Positions 9,101 to 16,920 are shown, counted from the first letter of the stretch. The stretch: 30,575 bases of DNA from an uncultured Bacteroidaceae bacterium (GCA_904501945.1 CAJGCU010000012.1:1-30575), one strand, 5' to 3'. Program-made: numbers and translations. The notes: generated from the letters alone by a model not told the origin.

Positions 9101-9900
9101 TGAGTTTTGAACCACTCTTGCTTGCTGTAAAGCATGCGGTTCGGATCGTCTAGGTCTTTTCCTGTTGAGAGGCAGAGCAAGCGGTCGTGTGCTTCTGCAT
9201 TTTCTTCGTCAACGAAGTGTGAGTCGTTCGTGCAGATGATTTTAACTTGATGTTTACGAGCCAGTTCGATGAGTGTGGACTCAATGGCCTTCTGGTCCTT
9301 GAACGTTTCTCGGTTAGCTTTTTGTGTAGGGTCTTTCACCTCATGACGCATCAATTCAATGTAAAAGTCATCACCGAAAACACTCTTGAACCATTCGATA
9401 GATTTTTCTGCATCTTCAATTTTCCCTTTGCTGATGTGGCGAGGAATTTCGCCAGCAAGGCATGCCGAAGAGGCAATAAGTCCCTCGTGGTATTTCTCCA
9501 GCGATTGATGGTCTGTACGTGGTCGGTGGTAGTAGCCGTCCACCCATGCTTCGCTGACGATTTTGATGAGGTTATGGTATCCTTGCTCGTTTTTTGCCAA
9601 CAAAATGAGATGCCAGCCACTTTTGTCTATTCCGTTGTTTTCCTTCAGGTGAAGATCGCGCTGGGCGCAATAGACTTCGCAACCGAAAATGGGCTTAAAC
9701 TTTTCTTCTTTAGGCTTCCCTTTGTTGATTTTATTGCAGTAGTTGAAGAATTCTTTGATGCCGAACATGTTGCCGTGGTCGGTTATAGCCATGCCTTTCA
9801 TTCCATTTTTGACTGCTTTGTCAACGAGTTTTGGAATGGCGGCTTGTCCGTCAAGAATGCTGTATTGGGTGTGTACGTGGAGGTGTACGAATTTTTCCAT
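6196..9900 (-). CDS. dnaE: DNA polymerase III alpha subunit
   Basis: This is the catalytic subunit of the replicative polymerase. The start is the ATG at 9900, giving 1234 residues beginning MEKFVHLHVHTQYS, the normal start of the PHP domain. An open frame continues 37 codons upstream but lacks homology-like sequence. Order of domains: PHP (about 1-280, histidines in HLHVHTQYS), the pol III core with GPGRGSAAGS and PDIDTDFDDD at 468-477 (catalytic Asp469 and Asp471), tandem helix-hairpin-helix (GVGESAVQAI), and a C-terminal OB fold (TIGGIVTSVR). An acidic insert around 345-395 (EDFVTEEEWRQKF onward) precedes the core. The protein is a little longer than the 1160 residues of E. coli DnaE. It leads an operon with trxA and the acidic protein. 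Confidence 0.96.
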   Translation of the reverse strand: MEKFVHLHVHTQYSILDGQAAIPKLVDKAVKNGMKGMAITDHGNMFGIKEFFNYCNKINKGKPKEEKFKPIFGCEVYCAQRDLHLKENNGIDKSGWHLILLAKNEQGYHNLIKIVSEAWVDGYYHRPRTDHQSLEKYHEGLIASSACLAGEIPRHISKGKIEDAEKSIEWFKSVFGDDFYIELMRHEVKDPTQKANRETFKDQKAIESTLIELARKHQVKIICTNDSHFVDEENAEAHDRLLCLSTGKDLDDPNRMLYSKQEWFKTQEEMNAVFHDLPEALSNTIDILNKVETYSIDHSPIMPFFAIPEDFVTEEEWRQKFTDEDIFNEFTRDENGNVILTQEEAEEKIKKLGGIDRLYRIKFEADYLKKITYDGAKPLYGDPLPEHVKTLLDFELHIMKTMGFPGYFLIVQDFINSARKELGVWVGPGRGSAAGSAVAYCLGITKIDPIKYDLLFERFLNPDRISLPDIDTDFDDDGRGKVLQWVTEKYGAEKVAHIITYGTMATKLAIKDVARVQKVPLATVNALCKAIPDKLPNGKKMNLPNAIECVPELKDAATSPDPLLRDTMRFAQMLENNVRNTGVHACGTIICRDAIDDWVPVSTAEDKETGEKLRCTQYDGHVIEETGLIKMDFLGLKTLSQLKEAVTNIKESLGIDINVDILDICDPATFQLYCDGRTIGTFQFESAGMQKHLRELQPTVFEDLIAMNALYRPGPMDYIPDFIDRKQGRKPIEYDIPCMEKYLKDTYGITVYQEQVMLLSRQLADFTRGESDALRKAMGKKKKDIVDAMKPKFIEGGAKNGHDPKILDKIWTDWEKFASYAFNKSHATCYSWVAYQTAFLKANFPAQFMAAVMSRSLDNITEIRKLMDECKQMGINTLGPDVNESRHKFAVNTEGDIRFGMAAIKGVGESAVQAIIDERSQNGPFTSVFNFFERVNLSQCNKKNIENLIVAGAFDCFSDIKRETYFVPSSKAGETYLDALVRYGNNYQQDKFQAQTSLFGGMDVAVSHPPLPKNIYEWGKLERLNKERELVGIYLSAHPLDDYAVILNHVCNTRLNQLEEQKEELSALEEVTIGGIVTSVRIGESKTGNPFGIVKMEDFAGNGELALFGRDWITYRNFFVEGASLYIKLKFEAHKFRPGTFNMIINSIELLSDVKDKLIQKITFNVALDKLTSTMVEDLAEIVKENPGNTELIFNIHSSGNNSLSLMSRKVKVRVEERLMRYIQDNDSIDIKIN

Positions 9901-10111
9901 TTTATTTGAATTGCTTGTATGTGCGTTGTATGCCTTTTTTGTGGAAAGCATTTGCCTTTCGTTGCATATTTGATCTTGTTGTGAAGCGCTTGTCGCAAAT
10001 TTACATTGCAAATATAATTCTTTTTTTTTATTTCAGCCGTTCATTATGGAGTTTTTATAGAACTTTAAAATAAGAAGGGGAACTTTGATGGCAAAAAAGA
10101 GATAAATTTAT

Positions 10112-10143
10112 TTTGTTCTACTTTCATTTTATATTACCTTTGC
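10112..10143 (+). promoter_or_regulatory. Bacteroidetes-type promoter of rpoN
   Basis: TTTG at 10112-10115 and TACCTTTG at 10135-10142 are separated by 19 bases, a good -33/-7 match. The predicted start site near 10149 leaves a leader of only about a dozen bases before the ATG at 10161. A TTG in the -33 region could be mistaken for an upstream start of rpoN. Confidence 0.75.
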
Positions 10144-10160
10144 ATAAGAATTGTTGTGAT

Positions 10161-11675
10161 ATGCCACAGGTATTAACTCAAACGCAGAGTCAGCACTTAG
10201 AGCAGCAACTTCGTCTGTCTCAGCAGCAGCTTCAGCTTGTGAAGTTGCTTGAGATGCCCATTGCAGAATTTGAGCAGCAGGTGAAAAAGGAACTGATGGA
10301 TAATCCTGCGCTTGAAGATGGGGCCGGAGAGGAAAAGGAAAATGATAGTGATGCAGTTTTGTCCGATGAAATCGATAAAAATGATACGGGAATAGACCTT
10401 TATGGCGATTCTGAAAGTGAAGCATCTTCTGATTTTTCGGTGTATGGGGATGATGACTTGCCTGTTTATATGTCGGGGCATGCAGGAGAAGTCCGAAATG
10501 ATTTCTTGGTAGGGGATTCAGGTTCGTTTATCGAATATCTGGAATCTCAGATGATGAACTATGATTTGCAGAAGGATGAAGAAACTATTTTGAAATATTT
10601 GATAGGGTCGCTTGATAACCGTGGCTTTATTGACCGACCTGTAGCAACAATTGTCGAAGAACTGGCTTTTAAGGAATATCTGTATGTTTCAGAACGTGAT
10701 GTGGAGAATGTTTTGACCGTGTTGCAAAGCTTTGATCCTGCGGGGATTGGGGCACGTTCTACACAAGAGTGTTTACTGTTGCAGATAGATCGCCAGTTGA
10801 ATAGCATAGATGAACCTGTGTCAGAGCTAAAGGAACGAATCCTGATTCTGGAGCGGCGAATTATAAAAGATTATTATGATTTGTTTATCAATAAGAACAA
10901 AGAAAAACTTAAGGAAAAATTAAACGTGTCGGCTATACAGATTGATGCGCTATTTGAGGATATAAAGAAATTGAATGTAAATCCTGGTTTTGCGTTGAAT
11001 GAATCGTCGGCGAGCCGTGTTCAATCACAAATTCCCGATTTCATCGTGGAAACAGGGCTGGAAGGAAATATACAGATTCGGCTGAATAGCGGAGAGGTGC
11101 CTCGTTTGCATGTGAGTAAAGACTATATTAATCAGCTGAAGAAGTTTCAGCAAGATCCTGACCGCTTGACGAGGAGTGAAAAGGAGGGAATGCTTTATAC
11201 TCGTCAGAAGATAGATGCAGCACAAATGTTCATTGAGTCGGTGAAGCAGCGTCGTCGGACGCTCTATGAAACGATGAAAGCTATTGTTGATTTGCAACGG
11301 ACATTTTTTCTGACAAAGGATGAAGATGATAAGGTACGTTTGGTGCTCGAGGATGTGGCAAAACGTTCAGGTTATGATGTGTCCACTATTTCTCGTGTGT
11401 GTAATTCGAAGTGTGCGCTTTTAGACGGGCGTATCTATCCTCTTTCTAGTTTCTTTAAACTTACCAGGAAAAATGCTGATGGCGAGGAAATAGATGGACA
11501 TCATGTGAAAGAAATGCTGAGCGAGATAGTTGCATCAGAAGAAAAGTCGAATCCTTATACTGACGAAAAAATTGTAGAGTTGATGAAAGAAAAAGGAGTG
11601 AAACTTGCTCGTCGTACTATTGCAAAGTATCGTGTTGAAATGGGAATACCCTCAGTGACCAATCGACGTGGTTAA
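10161..11675 (+). CDS. rpoN: RNA polymerase sigma-54 factor
   Basis: Sigma-54 directs RNA polymerase to -24/-12 promoters and needs AAA+ activators. The 504-residue protein begins MPQVLTQTQSQHLEQQ. Region I is glutamine-rich with LVKLLEMPIAEFEQQV. Region II is acidic (about 50-115). The core-binding region follows, and the C-terminal DNA-binding part has the helix-turn-helix DVSTISRVCNSK and the RpoN box ARRTIAKYR at 483-491. The ATG at 10161 is preferred because the longer frame from a TTG at 10113 runs through the promoter. The gene opens a tight run with the PAP2-like gene, purE, ispG and coaX. No sigma-54 activator lies in this window. Confidence 0.96.
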   Translation: MPQVLTQTQSQHLEQQLRLSQQQLQLVKLLEMPIAEFEQQVKKELMDNPALEDGAGEEKENDSDAVLSDEIDKNDTGIDLYGDSESEASSDFSVYGDDDLPVYMSGHAGEVRNDFLVGDSGSFIEYLESQMMNYDLQKDEETILKYLIGSLDNRGFIDRPVATIVEELAFKEYLYVSERDVENVLTVLQSFDPAGIGARSTQECLLLQIDRQLNSIDEPVSELKERILILERRIIKDYYDLFINKNKEKLKEKLNVSAIQIDALFEDIKKLNVNPGFALNESSASRVQSQIPDFIVETGLEGNIQIRLNSGEVPRLHVSKDYINQLKKFQQDPDRLTRSEKEGMLYTRQKIDAAQMFIESVKQRRRTLYETMKAIVDLQRTFFLTKDEDDKVRLVLEDVAKRSGYDVSTISRVCNSKCALLDGRIYPLSSFFKLTRKNADGEEIDGHHVKEMLSEIVASEEKSNPYTDEKIVELMKEKGVKLARRTIAKYRVEMGIPSVTNRRG

Positions 11676-11687
11676 AATGAAGTTGTT

Positions 11688-12311
11688 ATGAAGAACAAGC
11701 TGCTGATACGAATTGCCAAGGTAATGTCAACACTTTTTATGCCATTGTATGCTCCTATGTGGGTGTTCATTGGCTTGTTCTTGTTTACATATCTTAGATT
11801 ACTTCCTTGGGGATATAAAATCTTTATTATCAGTATCGTATATGTCTTCACTGTCTTTATGCCGACTGTCGGAATCACTTTATTTCGTTTATTTAAGAAG
11901 TGGACGCATTTGGAACTGAGCCATCGTGAGCATCGTCATATGCCGTATGTTGTTGCTCTGTTAAGTTATACGGCATGTTTAGTTATTATGACGAGGATAA
12001 ATGCTGCGATGTTTTTTCGTGGTGTTGTTATGGCTGCACTTGTTTCTCAAATTATTTGTGTTATAATTAATGTATGGTGGAAAGTCAGTACTCACATGGT
12101 TGGAATAGGAGGCTTGGTGGGGGCGTTGAATGCTTTCAGTATCTTGTTCTTTTATAATCCTGTTTGGCCATTCTGTGTGTTGCTGTTGCTGTCGGGAGTG
12201 TTGGGGACAAGTCGCATTATTTTGCGTCAGCATAGCCTTGCTCAAGTGCTGACCGGATTTGGGATTGGCTATGTTTGTGCTATGGTGTTCATTCTCATTA
12301 GTTGGATGTAA
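11688..12311 (+). CDS. PAP2-like integral membrane protein
   Basis: This 207-residue protein has about five or six membrane segments (roughly 12-35, 44-66, 86-101, 107-128, 142-172, 187-206). It keeps parts of the PAP2 acid-phosphatase signature: REHRHMPY near 80-87, KVSTHMVG with His136 in place of the usual PSGH, and SR176 followed by His182 and GFGIGY. The aspartate normally four residues after the last histidine is Gln186, and the first motif is weak. It probably belongs to the lipid-phosphatase fold, acting on a lipid phosphate in the inner membrane, but altered catalytic positions make activity uncertain. It starts 12 bases after rpoN and is followed by purE after 28 bases. Confidence 0.75.
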   Translation: MKNKLLIRIAKVMSTLFMPLYAPMWVFIGLFLFTYLRLLPWGYKIFIISIVYVFTVFMPTVGITLFRLFKKWTHLELSHREHRHMPYVVALLSYTACLVIMTRINAAMFFRGVVMAALVSQIICVIINVWWKVSTHMVGIGGLVGALNAFSILFFYNPVWPFCVLLLLSGVLGTSRIILRQHSLAQVLTGFGIGYVCAMVFILISWM

Positions 12312-12339
12312 TTGAGAAATAATCTTTAAATATATAATT

Positions 12340-12849
12340 ATGAAACCAATCGTATCAATCATTATGGGCAGTACATCTGATCTTCCTGTTATGGAAAAGG
12401 CTGCCAAGTTCTTCGATGAAATGGAGATTCCGTTTGAAATTAACGCATTGTCCGCCCACCGTACTCCTGATGCTGTAGAAGCATTTGCCAAAGGCGCAAA
12501 GGAGCGTGGAATTAAAGTTATTATTGCGGGTGCAGGAATGGCTGCAGCTCTTCCTGGTGTTATAGCGGCAAGCACAACGCTGCCAGTTATTGGAGTGCCA
12601 GTAAAGGGAAGCGTGCTTGATGGTATGGATGCTGTGTATTCAATCTTGCAAATGCCTCCTGGCATTCCTGTTGCAACTGTAGCAATTAATGGGGCTCTTA
12701 ATGCAGGAATTCTTGCCGTTCAGATGCTCGCTTTGTCCGATGAGGCTTTGGCCGAGAAATTCGCAGCTTATAAAAATGGTCTTCGGCAGAAAATAGAAAA
12801 AGCAAATGCTGATTTGAAGGAAGTGAAATTTGCTTATAAGTGTAATTGA
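12340..12849 (+). CDS. purE: N5-carboxyaminoimidazole ribonucleotide mutase
   Basis: PurE moves the carboxyl group of N5-CAIR to give CAIR in purine synthesis. The 169-residue length and motifs fit the class I bacterial enzyme: GSTSDLPVM at 11-19, SAHRTPD near 42-48, and GAGMAAALPGV near 66-76. PVIGVPVKGSVLDGMDAVYSI follows. PurK, the usual partner, is not in this window. The gene has no obvious own promoter and lies between the PAP2-like gene and ispG in the same close run. Confidence 0.95.
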   Translation: MKPIVSIIMGSTSDLPVMEKAAKFFDEMEIPFEINALSAHRTPDAVEAFAKGAKERGIKVIIAGAGMAAALPGVIAASTTLPVIGVPVKGSVLDGMDAVYSILQMPPGIPVATVAINGALNAGILAVQMLALSDEALAEKFAAYKNGLRQKIEKANADLKEVKFAYKCN

Positions 12850-12869
12850 AATTCTTTAAAATGTAATCC

Positions 12870-14282
12870 ATGGCTTATCAGAGAAGAAAAACTTCGGAGG
12901 TAAATGTGGGAGGTGTTATGGTTGGTGGAGATTGGCCAATCCGAGTTCAGTCTATGGCCAACACATCGACAATGGATTCTTTAGGCTCTATCGCTCAGGC
13001 TGCACGTATTGTCGATACTGGAGGTGAATTTGTTCGTTTTACGACACAGGGACAACGCGAGGCTCTCAACATGAAGAGTATACGTGACGGTTTGCGTGAG
13101 ATGGGGTATACCGTTCCGTTGGTTGCTGATGTTCACTTTAATGCAGCTGTAGCAGATACAGCTGCTACAATCTGTGAGAAAGTTCGTATTAATCCTGGCA
13201 ATTATGTTGATCCTGCCCGAACTTTTAAGAAATTAGAATATACAGATGAGGAATATGCCGATGAAATCAAGAAAATTGATGAGCGTTTCGTTCCATTCCT
13301 CAATATATGTAAGAAACATCATACGGCCGTCCGAATAGGTGTTAATCACGGTTCTTTGAGCGACCGCATTATGTCTCGTTACGGAGATACTCCAGAAGGT
13401 ATGGTCGAATCATGCATGGAGTTTTTGCGTATATGCGTTCGTGAAAAATTCTTAGATGTGGTCATCTCTATCAAAGCAAGCAATACGGTGGTTATGGTAC
13501 GAACCGTGCGTTTGCTCGTGGCTCAGATGGAACGTGAAGGTATGGCTTTCCCGTTACATCTTGGTGTGACAGAGGCGGGAGAAGGAGAGGATGGACGTAT
13601 TAAAAGTGCTGTTGGAATCGGTGCTTTACTTTGCGAAGGAATTGGTGATACAATTCGAGTTTCGTTGTCGGAGGCACCAGAACGAGAAATCCCGGTTGCA
13701 AAAAAATTAGTCGATTTCATCGAGGAATGTACTTGCTTGCGTCAACAAGCAAGAGAGTCAATAAAAAACGATACAGTGACTATTACGTTCAATGAGACTT
13801 CATGGGAAGACTTGCAGTTGAAGGCCGCCATGACTGTTGGCGCTCTTTTTATAGACCAGCTTGCCCATCAGCTTGTCATCAAGAATGGAGGTTTCGCTGA
13901 AGAGCGCTTGGTGGATTTGGCTGATGCTATCCTTCAGGCCGCACGTATAAAGTTTACCAAGACTGAGTATATCAGTTGTCCTGGCTGTGGCCGCACGCTC
14001 TACAATATGGAAGAGACAATTGCAAAGATACGGGCTGCGATATCAGAACGGGCTTTGCATGACAAGCGTTTCTCTGCCCTTAAGATTGGTATTATGGGTT
14101 GCATTGTCAATGGCCCAGGCGAGATGGCAGACGCCGATTACGGGTATGTTGGGGCTGGCGTTGGTAAGGTTTCCTTGTACAAGCAGAGGGAGTGCATAGA
14201 GAAGAATATCCCAGAGGAAGAGGCCGTAGGGCGACTCGTGCAGTTTATCGAGGAAGATATGAGTGTGTCTGCTGAGGCTTGA
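12870..14282 (+). CDS. ispG: 4-hydroxy-3-methylbut-2-enyl diphosphate synthase IspG, short form
   Basis: IspG is the [4Fe-4S] enzyme of the MEP isoprenoid pathway that converts MEcPP to HMBPP. The TIM barrel (about 1-285) has IRVQSMANTSTMD, LVADVHFN and RINPGNY. The Fe-S domain carries CPGCGRTLYN at 370-379 and GIMGCIVNGPGE with Cys411 and Glu418, so all three cluster cysteines and the fourth ligand Glu are present. From memory, Bacteroidetes and plant enzymes have a large extra domain between these parts and run to about 600 residues. Here only about 80 residues (286-365) lie there, keeping the tail block SWEDLQLKAAMTVGALFID. The protein is 470 residues and in frame throughout. Its TGA overlaps the coaX ATG. 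Confidence 0.94.
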   Translation: MAYQRRKTSEVNVGGVMVGGDWPIRVQSMANTSTMDSLGSIAQAARIVDTGGEFVRFTTQGQREALNMKSIRDGLREMGYTVPLVADVHFNAAVADTAATICEKVRINPGNYVDPARTFKKLEYTDEEYADEIKKIDERFVPFLNICKKHHTAVRIGVNHGSLSDRIMSRYGDTPEGMVESCMEFLRICVREKFLDVVISIKASNTVVMVRTVRLLVAQMEREGMAFPLHLGVTEAGEGEDGRIKSAVGIGALLCEGIGDTIRVSLSEAPEREIPVAKKLVDFIEECTCLRQQARESIKNDTVTITFNETSWEDLQLKAAMTVGALFIDQLAHQLVIKNGGFAEERLVDLADAILQAARIKFTKTEYISCPGCGRTLYNMEETIAKIRAAISERALHDKRFSALKIGIMGCIVNGPGEMADADYGYVGAGVGKVSLYKQRECIEKNIPEEEAVGRLVQFIEEDMSVSAEA

Positions 14283-15022
14283 TGCGTATGGACTTGCTGA
14301 TAGATATAGGCAACACTTCTGCTAAGATAGCTGTGGCAGAGCCCATTCGGGATTCGAATCAGTCGTCTGAGGTGGGCATTGTCCATTTTGAACGGCTGTC
14401 AGAACCATGGCATGTGGCTTTCGCCCGTTTAAGAAGCATCTTCGGCTTGTCATCTGTGCGGATATCTTCCGTAGCAGGAGAAGATGTGGAACTGAATGCT
14501 GCGCTTGAAGAGATGGATGTGCCCATCATTAGGCTGACAGCAGAAGTGCCGTGTCCTGTGAAGCCAGTGCAGAATGTCCCCAAAACTTTAGGAGCGGACC
14601 GCTGGGCGGCTGATATCGGTGCTTTGTCGCAAGACCCGAACAGCACTTTGCTGGTGATTGATGCAGGCACTTGCCTTACGTATGATGTGATTTCTCGTGA
14701 AGGAGTCCTTCTAGGAGGAGCCATCTCCCCAGGAGTGCAGTTGAGGCTCAACGCTATGCACGAACATACTGCGCTGCTGCCTTTAGTGGAAGCCGAGGCT
14801 GAGGCTGTCTTGATGGGATACGACACGCGTACAGCGATGCTTTCTGCAGCAGTGAATGGCACTCGTTTCGAGATGGAAGGATACATTCGTCAGTTGCTTT
14901 GCGAATATTCCGATTTGCATGTCTTCATAACGGGCGGAAATACATTCTCGTTCTCTCAAGATGTAAGGTCTCATGTCACCCATGACCCTTATCTCGTTTT
15001 TCGGGGGTTGAGAGCACTTTAA
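14282..15022 (+). CDS. coaX: Type III pantothenate kinase
   Basis: CoaX phosphorylates pantothenate in the first step of coenzyme A synthesis and is the form insensitive to CoA feedback. Motifs are complete: LLIDIGNTSAKIA at the N-terminus (phosphate loop), KTLGADRWAADIGA in the middle, VIDAGTCLTYD with its acidic residue, GGAISPGVQLR, and FITGGN near the end. Start choice: the ATG at 14282 overlaps the ispG stop as TGATG, giving 246 residues. The ATG at 14288 is also possible. The arrangement implies translational coupling to ispG. Confidence 0.94.
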   Translation: MRMDLLIDIGNTSAKIAVAEPIRDSNQSSEVGIVHFERLSEPWHVAFARLRSIFGLSSVRISSVAGEDVELNAALEEMDVPIIRLTAEVPCPVKPVQNVPKTLGADRWAADIGALSQDPNSTLLVIDAGTCLTYDVISREGVLLGGAISPGVQLRLNAMHEHTALLPLVEAEAEAVLMGYDTRTAMLSAAVNGTRFEMEGYIRQLLCEYSDLHVFITGGNTFSFSQDVRSHVTHDPYLVFRGLRAL

Positions 15023-15050
15023 TCAAACATTCATTAAGTTCACCTTAAAA

Positions 15051-15707
15051 ATGAACTCGAAATTTTGGGTTGTGTTTGTGGAAAAATATAATATCATAAG
15101 GTTCTCCTCTCTGTTAATTGCATTGTTTGGAGGATTCCTATTTTTGAGTTCGTATTGTAACAGCCATTTACCCACAAAGGATGGATTGTATGACAGCACG
15201 ATTCTAACCACGAATAATGATGTGGATGCCGCAGATAGTGTGGTATGGAATATGGAAGACCGAGCAGCACATCTGTATAAGTATGAAAAGGACACAACTC
15301 ACTATCTCCTTAGATATGAGTTTGAGGAGGCAAGACAATCTACATACTTTTATTCGAAAGAAGTTCAAGATTGTTGTAAAATGATGCAAGATAAGTTTAT
15401 GAATTCTTTAGGTAGTTTATCAAAAAATCAACTGGATGCGCTATTGCAAGATACGCTTGAGAGGACTCCTGCTTTTTTGATAGAATGCCGATTGGATAAG
15501 GATGGAAATAAACGAAGACTTGAATATTGTTTTTTGACAACATCAGAAGAGCGTATACCTGATTCTGTTATTAGAGACATAGATAAGAATGTCAGCAGCG
15601 TGAAATTCCCACCTCTAAAGAATTTTGGAATTACTTTCAATGTAATAACATTACCTATAAGAAAAGATGCTTTGCGTGAATATATAAAGAAAAGATTTGA
15701 CGAATAA
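15051..15707 (+). CDS. Membrane-anchored protein of unknown function
   Basis: This 218-residue protein has one N-terminal hydrophobic segment (about 18-36), then a soluble part probably in the periplasm. I do not recognise the family. The last 80 residues (AFLIECRLDKDGNKRR onward, ending NFGITFNVITLPIRK) show the spacing of a TonB-C-type fold: a beta strand with D-X-D-G-N, a helix, then PPLKNFGITFNV and a final strand with LPI. That comparison is weak and by eye. It starts 28 bases after coaX, so it may be the end of that run. Its AT-rich composition and lack of a familiar partner set it apart from the housekeeping genes before it. Confidence 0.7.
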   Translation: MNSKFWVVFVEKYNIIRFSSLLIALFGGFLFLSSYCNSHLPTKDGLYDSTILTTNNDVDAADSVVWNMEDRAAHLYKYEKDTTHYLLRYEFEEARQSTYFYSKEVQDCCKMMQDKFMNSLGSLSKNQLDALLQDTLERTPAFLIECRLDKDGNKRRLEYCFLTTSEERIPDSVIRDIDKNVSSVKFPPLKNFGITFNVITLPIRKDALREYIKKRFDE

Positions 15708-15796
15708 TTGTCGGATGAACCATTAAATAGATAATAGTTTAATCTCGTCCCCCTAATAGATGTTCTTAATTTGTTTATCTAAAAAACTCTTTCAAT

Positions 15797-16261
15797 ATGC
15801 GATTAATAAAGGCTTTTCTACATACGTTTTTCTTTACAATTTATTATTGGGTCGTCCTCAAACTCCATAAACAGCGTGGAAAACTATTCGGGACTTGGCG
15901 TGATCGTGGATACTTCTTGATATTTTCACTATTCACCCTCATCCTGTTGGAACCTATTAAATTCTTGTTCTATTGTTTATATGTAGCCAGCGGATTTGAA
16001 CTGACGATGCAAGATGTTAATTTATACCGCAATATAACATTCCCTGTGGCAATCCTATCCATGATATATGTATCTATACGGTTAAAAAAAGAAGATTATA
16101 TCGAAGGGGTCATCCATGAGATTCTATCGACAGATAAAGAGCTGATAAAGAAGCGCTTCAAATATACTTTATATACTGTTCTCATATCTGTCATTTTCTC
16201 TTCTTTGATATTGTTGCTGTTTCGAAAACTCTTACAACATGTTATTATACCGATATTCTAA
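15797..16261 (+). CDS. Small integral membrane protein of unknown function
   Basis: This 154-residue protein has about four hydrophobic segments (roughly 5-20, 38-66, 80-93 and 126-143). Between the third and fourth is a charged loop with EDYIEGVIHEILSTDKELIKKRFK. I know no family for it. It follows the previous unknown gene after 89 bases on the same strand, and both are AT-rich, so they may form a pair. No catalytic motif is visible, and conserved charged residues cannot be judged from one sequence. Confidence 0.65.
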   Translation: MRLIKAFLHTFFFTIYYWVVLKLHKQRGKLFGTWRDRGYFLIFSLFTLILLEPIKFLFYCLYVASGFELTMQDVNLYRNITFPVAILSMIYVSIRLKKEDYIEGVIHEILSTDKELIKKRFKYTLYTVLISVIFSSLILLLFRKLLQHVIIPIF

Positions 16262-16464
16262 ATCTGACAAAAAAAATGGGAATAGCTTATATTTCAGAAC
16301 ACTCCCCTTTGGACTTGAATAACAGGTCGGGGACACCACATTATGTGCATAAGACTCTATCAGAAATCCATACGGTTGTGTTAAAGATACGGATGCAGAA
16401 GATTTGGTCTTACCTGAACTGTCAGATTGTTGTGTGGTTTTATATCCAGTTATCTCAGAACAAT

Positions 16465-16852
16465 GTCAGTTTGATATAAAGTTTCTGACTCGCAGAGGCA
16501 TTTAAAAAACATATTTTTGTTATATCGAACTCGCGTTTCCAAACGTTCACGACGCTTGTCAGATACTGACACTTCAGCACGGAGGCACAGGGCATTTTCA
16601 CCTTGTGCCTCTTTTCTTCTTGAGGAGGGCTTGGTAAGTGGCCGCAAACGCACACCGTGCAGACATGGTTTCAGACACCGTGTGCATAATAACACGAACA
16701 CCCTGTGCCTATTATTTCCGACACGGGCGGCATGTCTGAGTATCAACGATTTGGAGTTTTGGAGGGGAAAAGGCACAAAAAGCGTACCCCTCGGGTACGA
16801 CACGTTATCTAAAACGTCAGTTTGATATAACGTTATATCGGACTTGCGTTAA
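16465..16852. mobile_element. MITE-like non-coding element with terminal inverted repeats
   Basis: The core runs from 16519 to 16831 (313 bp). Its left end GTTATATCGAACTCGCGTTT (16519-16538) matches the complement of its right end (16812-16831) at 17 of 20 positions. A further half-site in the inverted orientation lies left at 16465-16479, and another directly abuts the right end at 16832-16852, making a near-palindrome there. Inside, nested complementary arms occur at 16660-16667/16731-16738, 16678-16683/16721-16726 and 16686-16691/16710-16715, plus AGGCACA/TGTGCCT at 16583-16610. No transposase is encoded, so it would be non-autonomous if mobile. Confidence 0.55.
16660..16738. repeat. Nested stem structure inside the repeat element
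   Basis: Three complementary pairs lie concentrically: CAGACATG with CATGTCTG, CCGTGT with ACACGG, and ATAATA with TATTAT. They enclose a loop of 18 bases. The layout can fold as one long interrupted hairpin in DNA or RNA of either strand. Confidence 0.6.
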
Positions 16853-16869
16853 TCAGGTGTTTTTGCCCC

Positions 16870-16920
16870 CCCCTTCCGAAGGGGCTTGGGAAGGTCGCTT
16901 TTTCTTGAGGGTGAAAAAGC
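16870..16920 (-). terminator. Candidate terminator hairpins after tatC
   Basis: GCTTTTTC (16897-16904) pairs with GAAAAAGC (16913-16920), and CCCCTTC (16870-16876) pairs with GAAGGGG (16878-16884). Both follow the tatC stop at 16947 on the minus strand. The first is the better terminator candidate. A clear U-tract is missing. Confidence 0.4.

Noticed and set aside
9247..9909. 220-codon plus-strand open frame opposite dnaE
   Set aside because: It lies wholly antisense to a conserved coding region and shows no domain or start signal of its own.
9901..10011. 37-codon upstream extension of dnaE
   Set aside because: The added residues are low-complexity and precede the normal PHP start MEKFVHLHVHTQYS.
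9996..10016. Two CAAAnnTA boxes as dnaE promoters on the minus strand
   Set aside because: Neither has a matching -33 element at the right distance; the region is poly-T there.
10113..10160. TTG-initiated extension of rpoN
   Set aside because: It overlaps the rpoN promoter, and the ATG at 10161 gives the usual sigma-54 start.
11979..12665. 228-codon minus-strand frame opposite the PAP2-like gene and purE
   Set aside because: It spans two real genes and their spacer on the other strand; a shadow of their codon use.
16276..16825. Open frames over the repeat element on both strands
   Set aside because: Arg/Ser-rich text, overlapping frames on both strands, and the palindromic nature of the repeat argue against coding.
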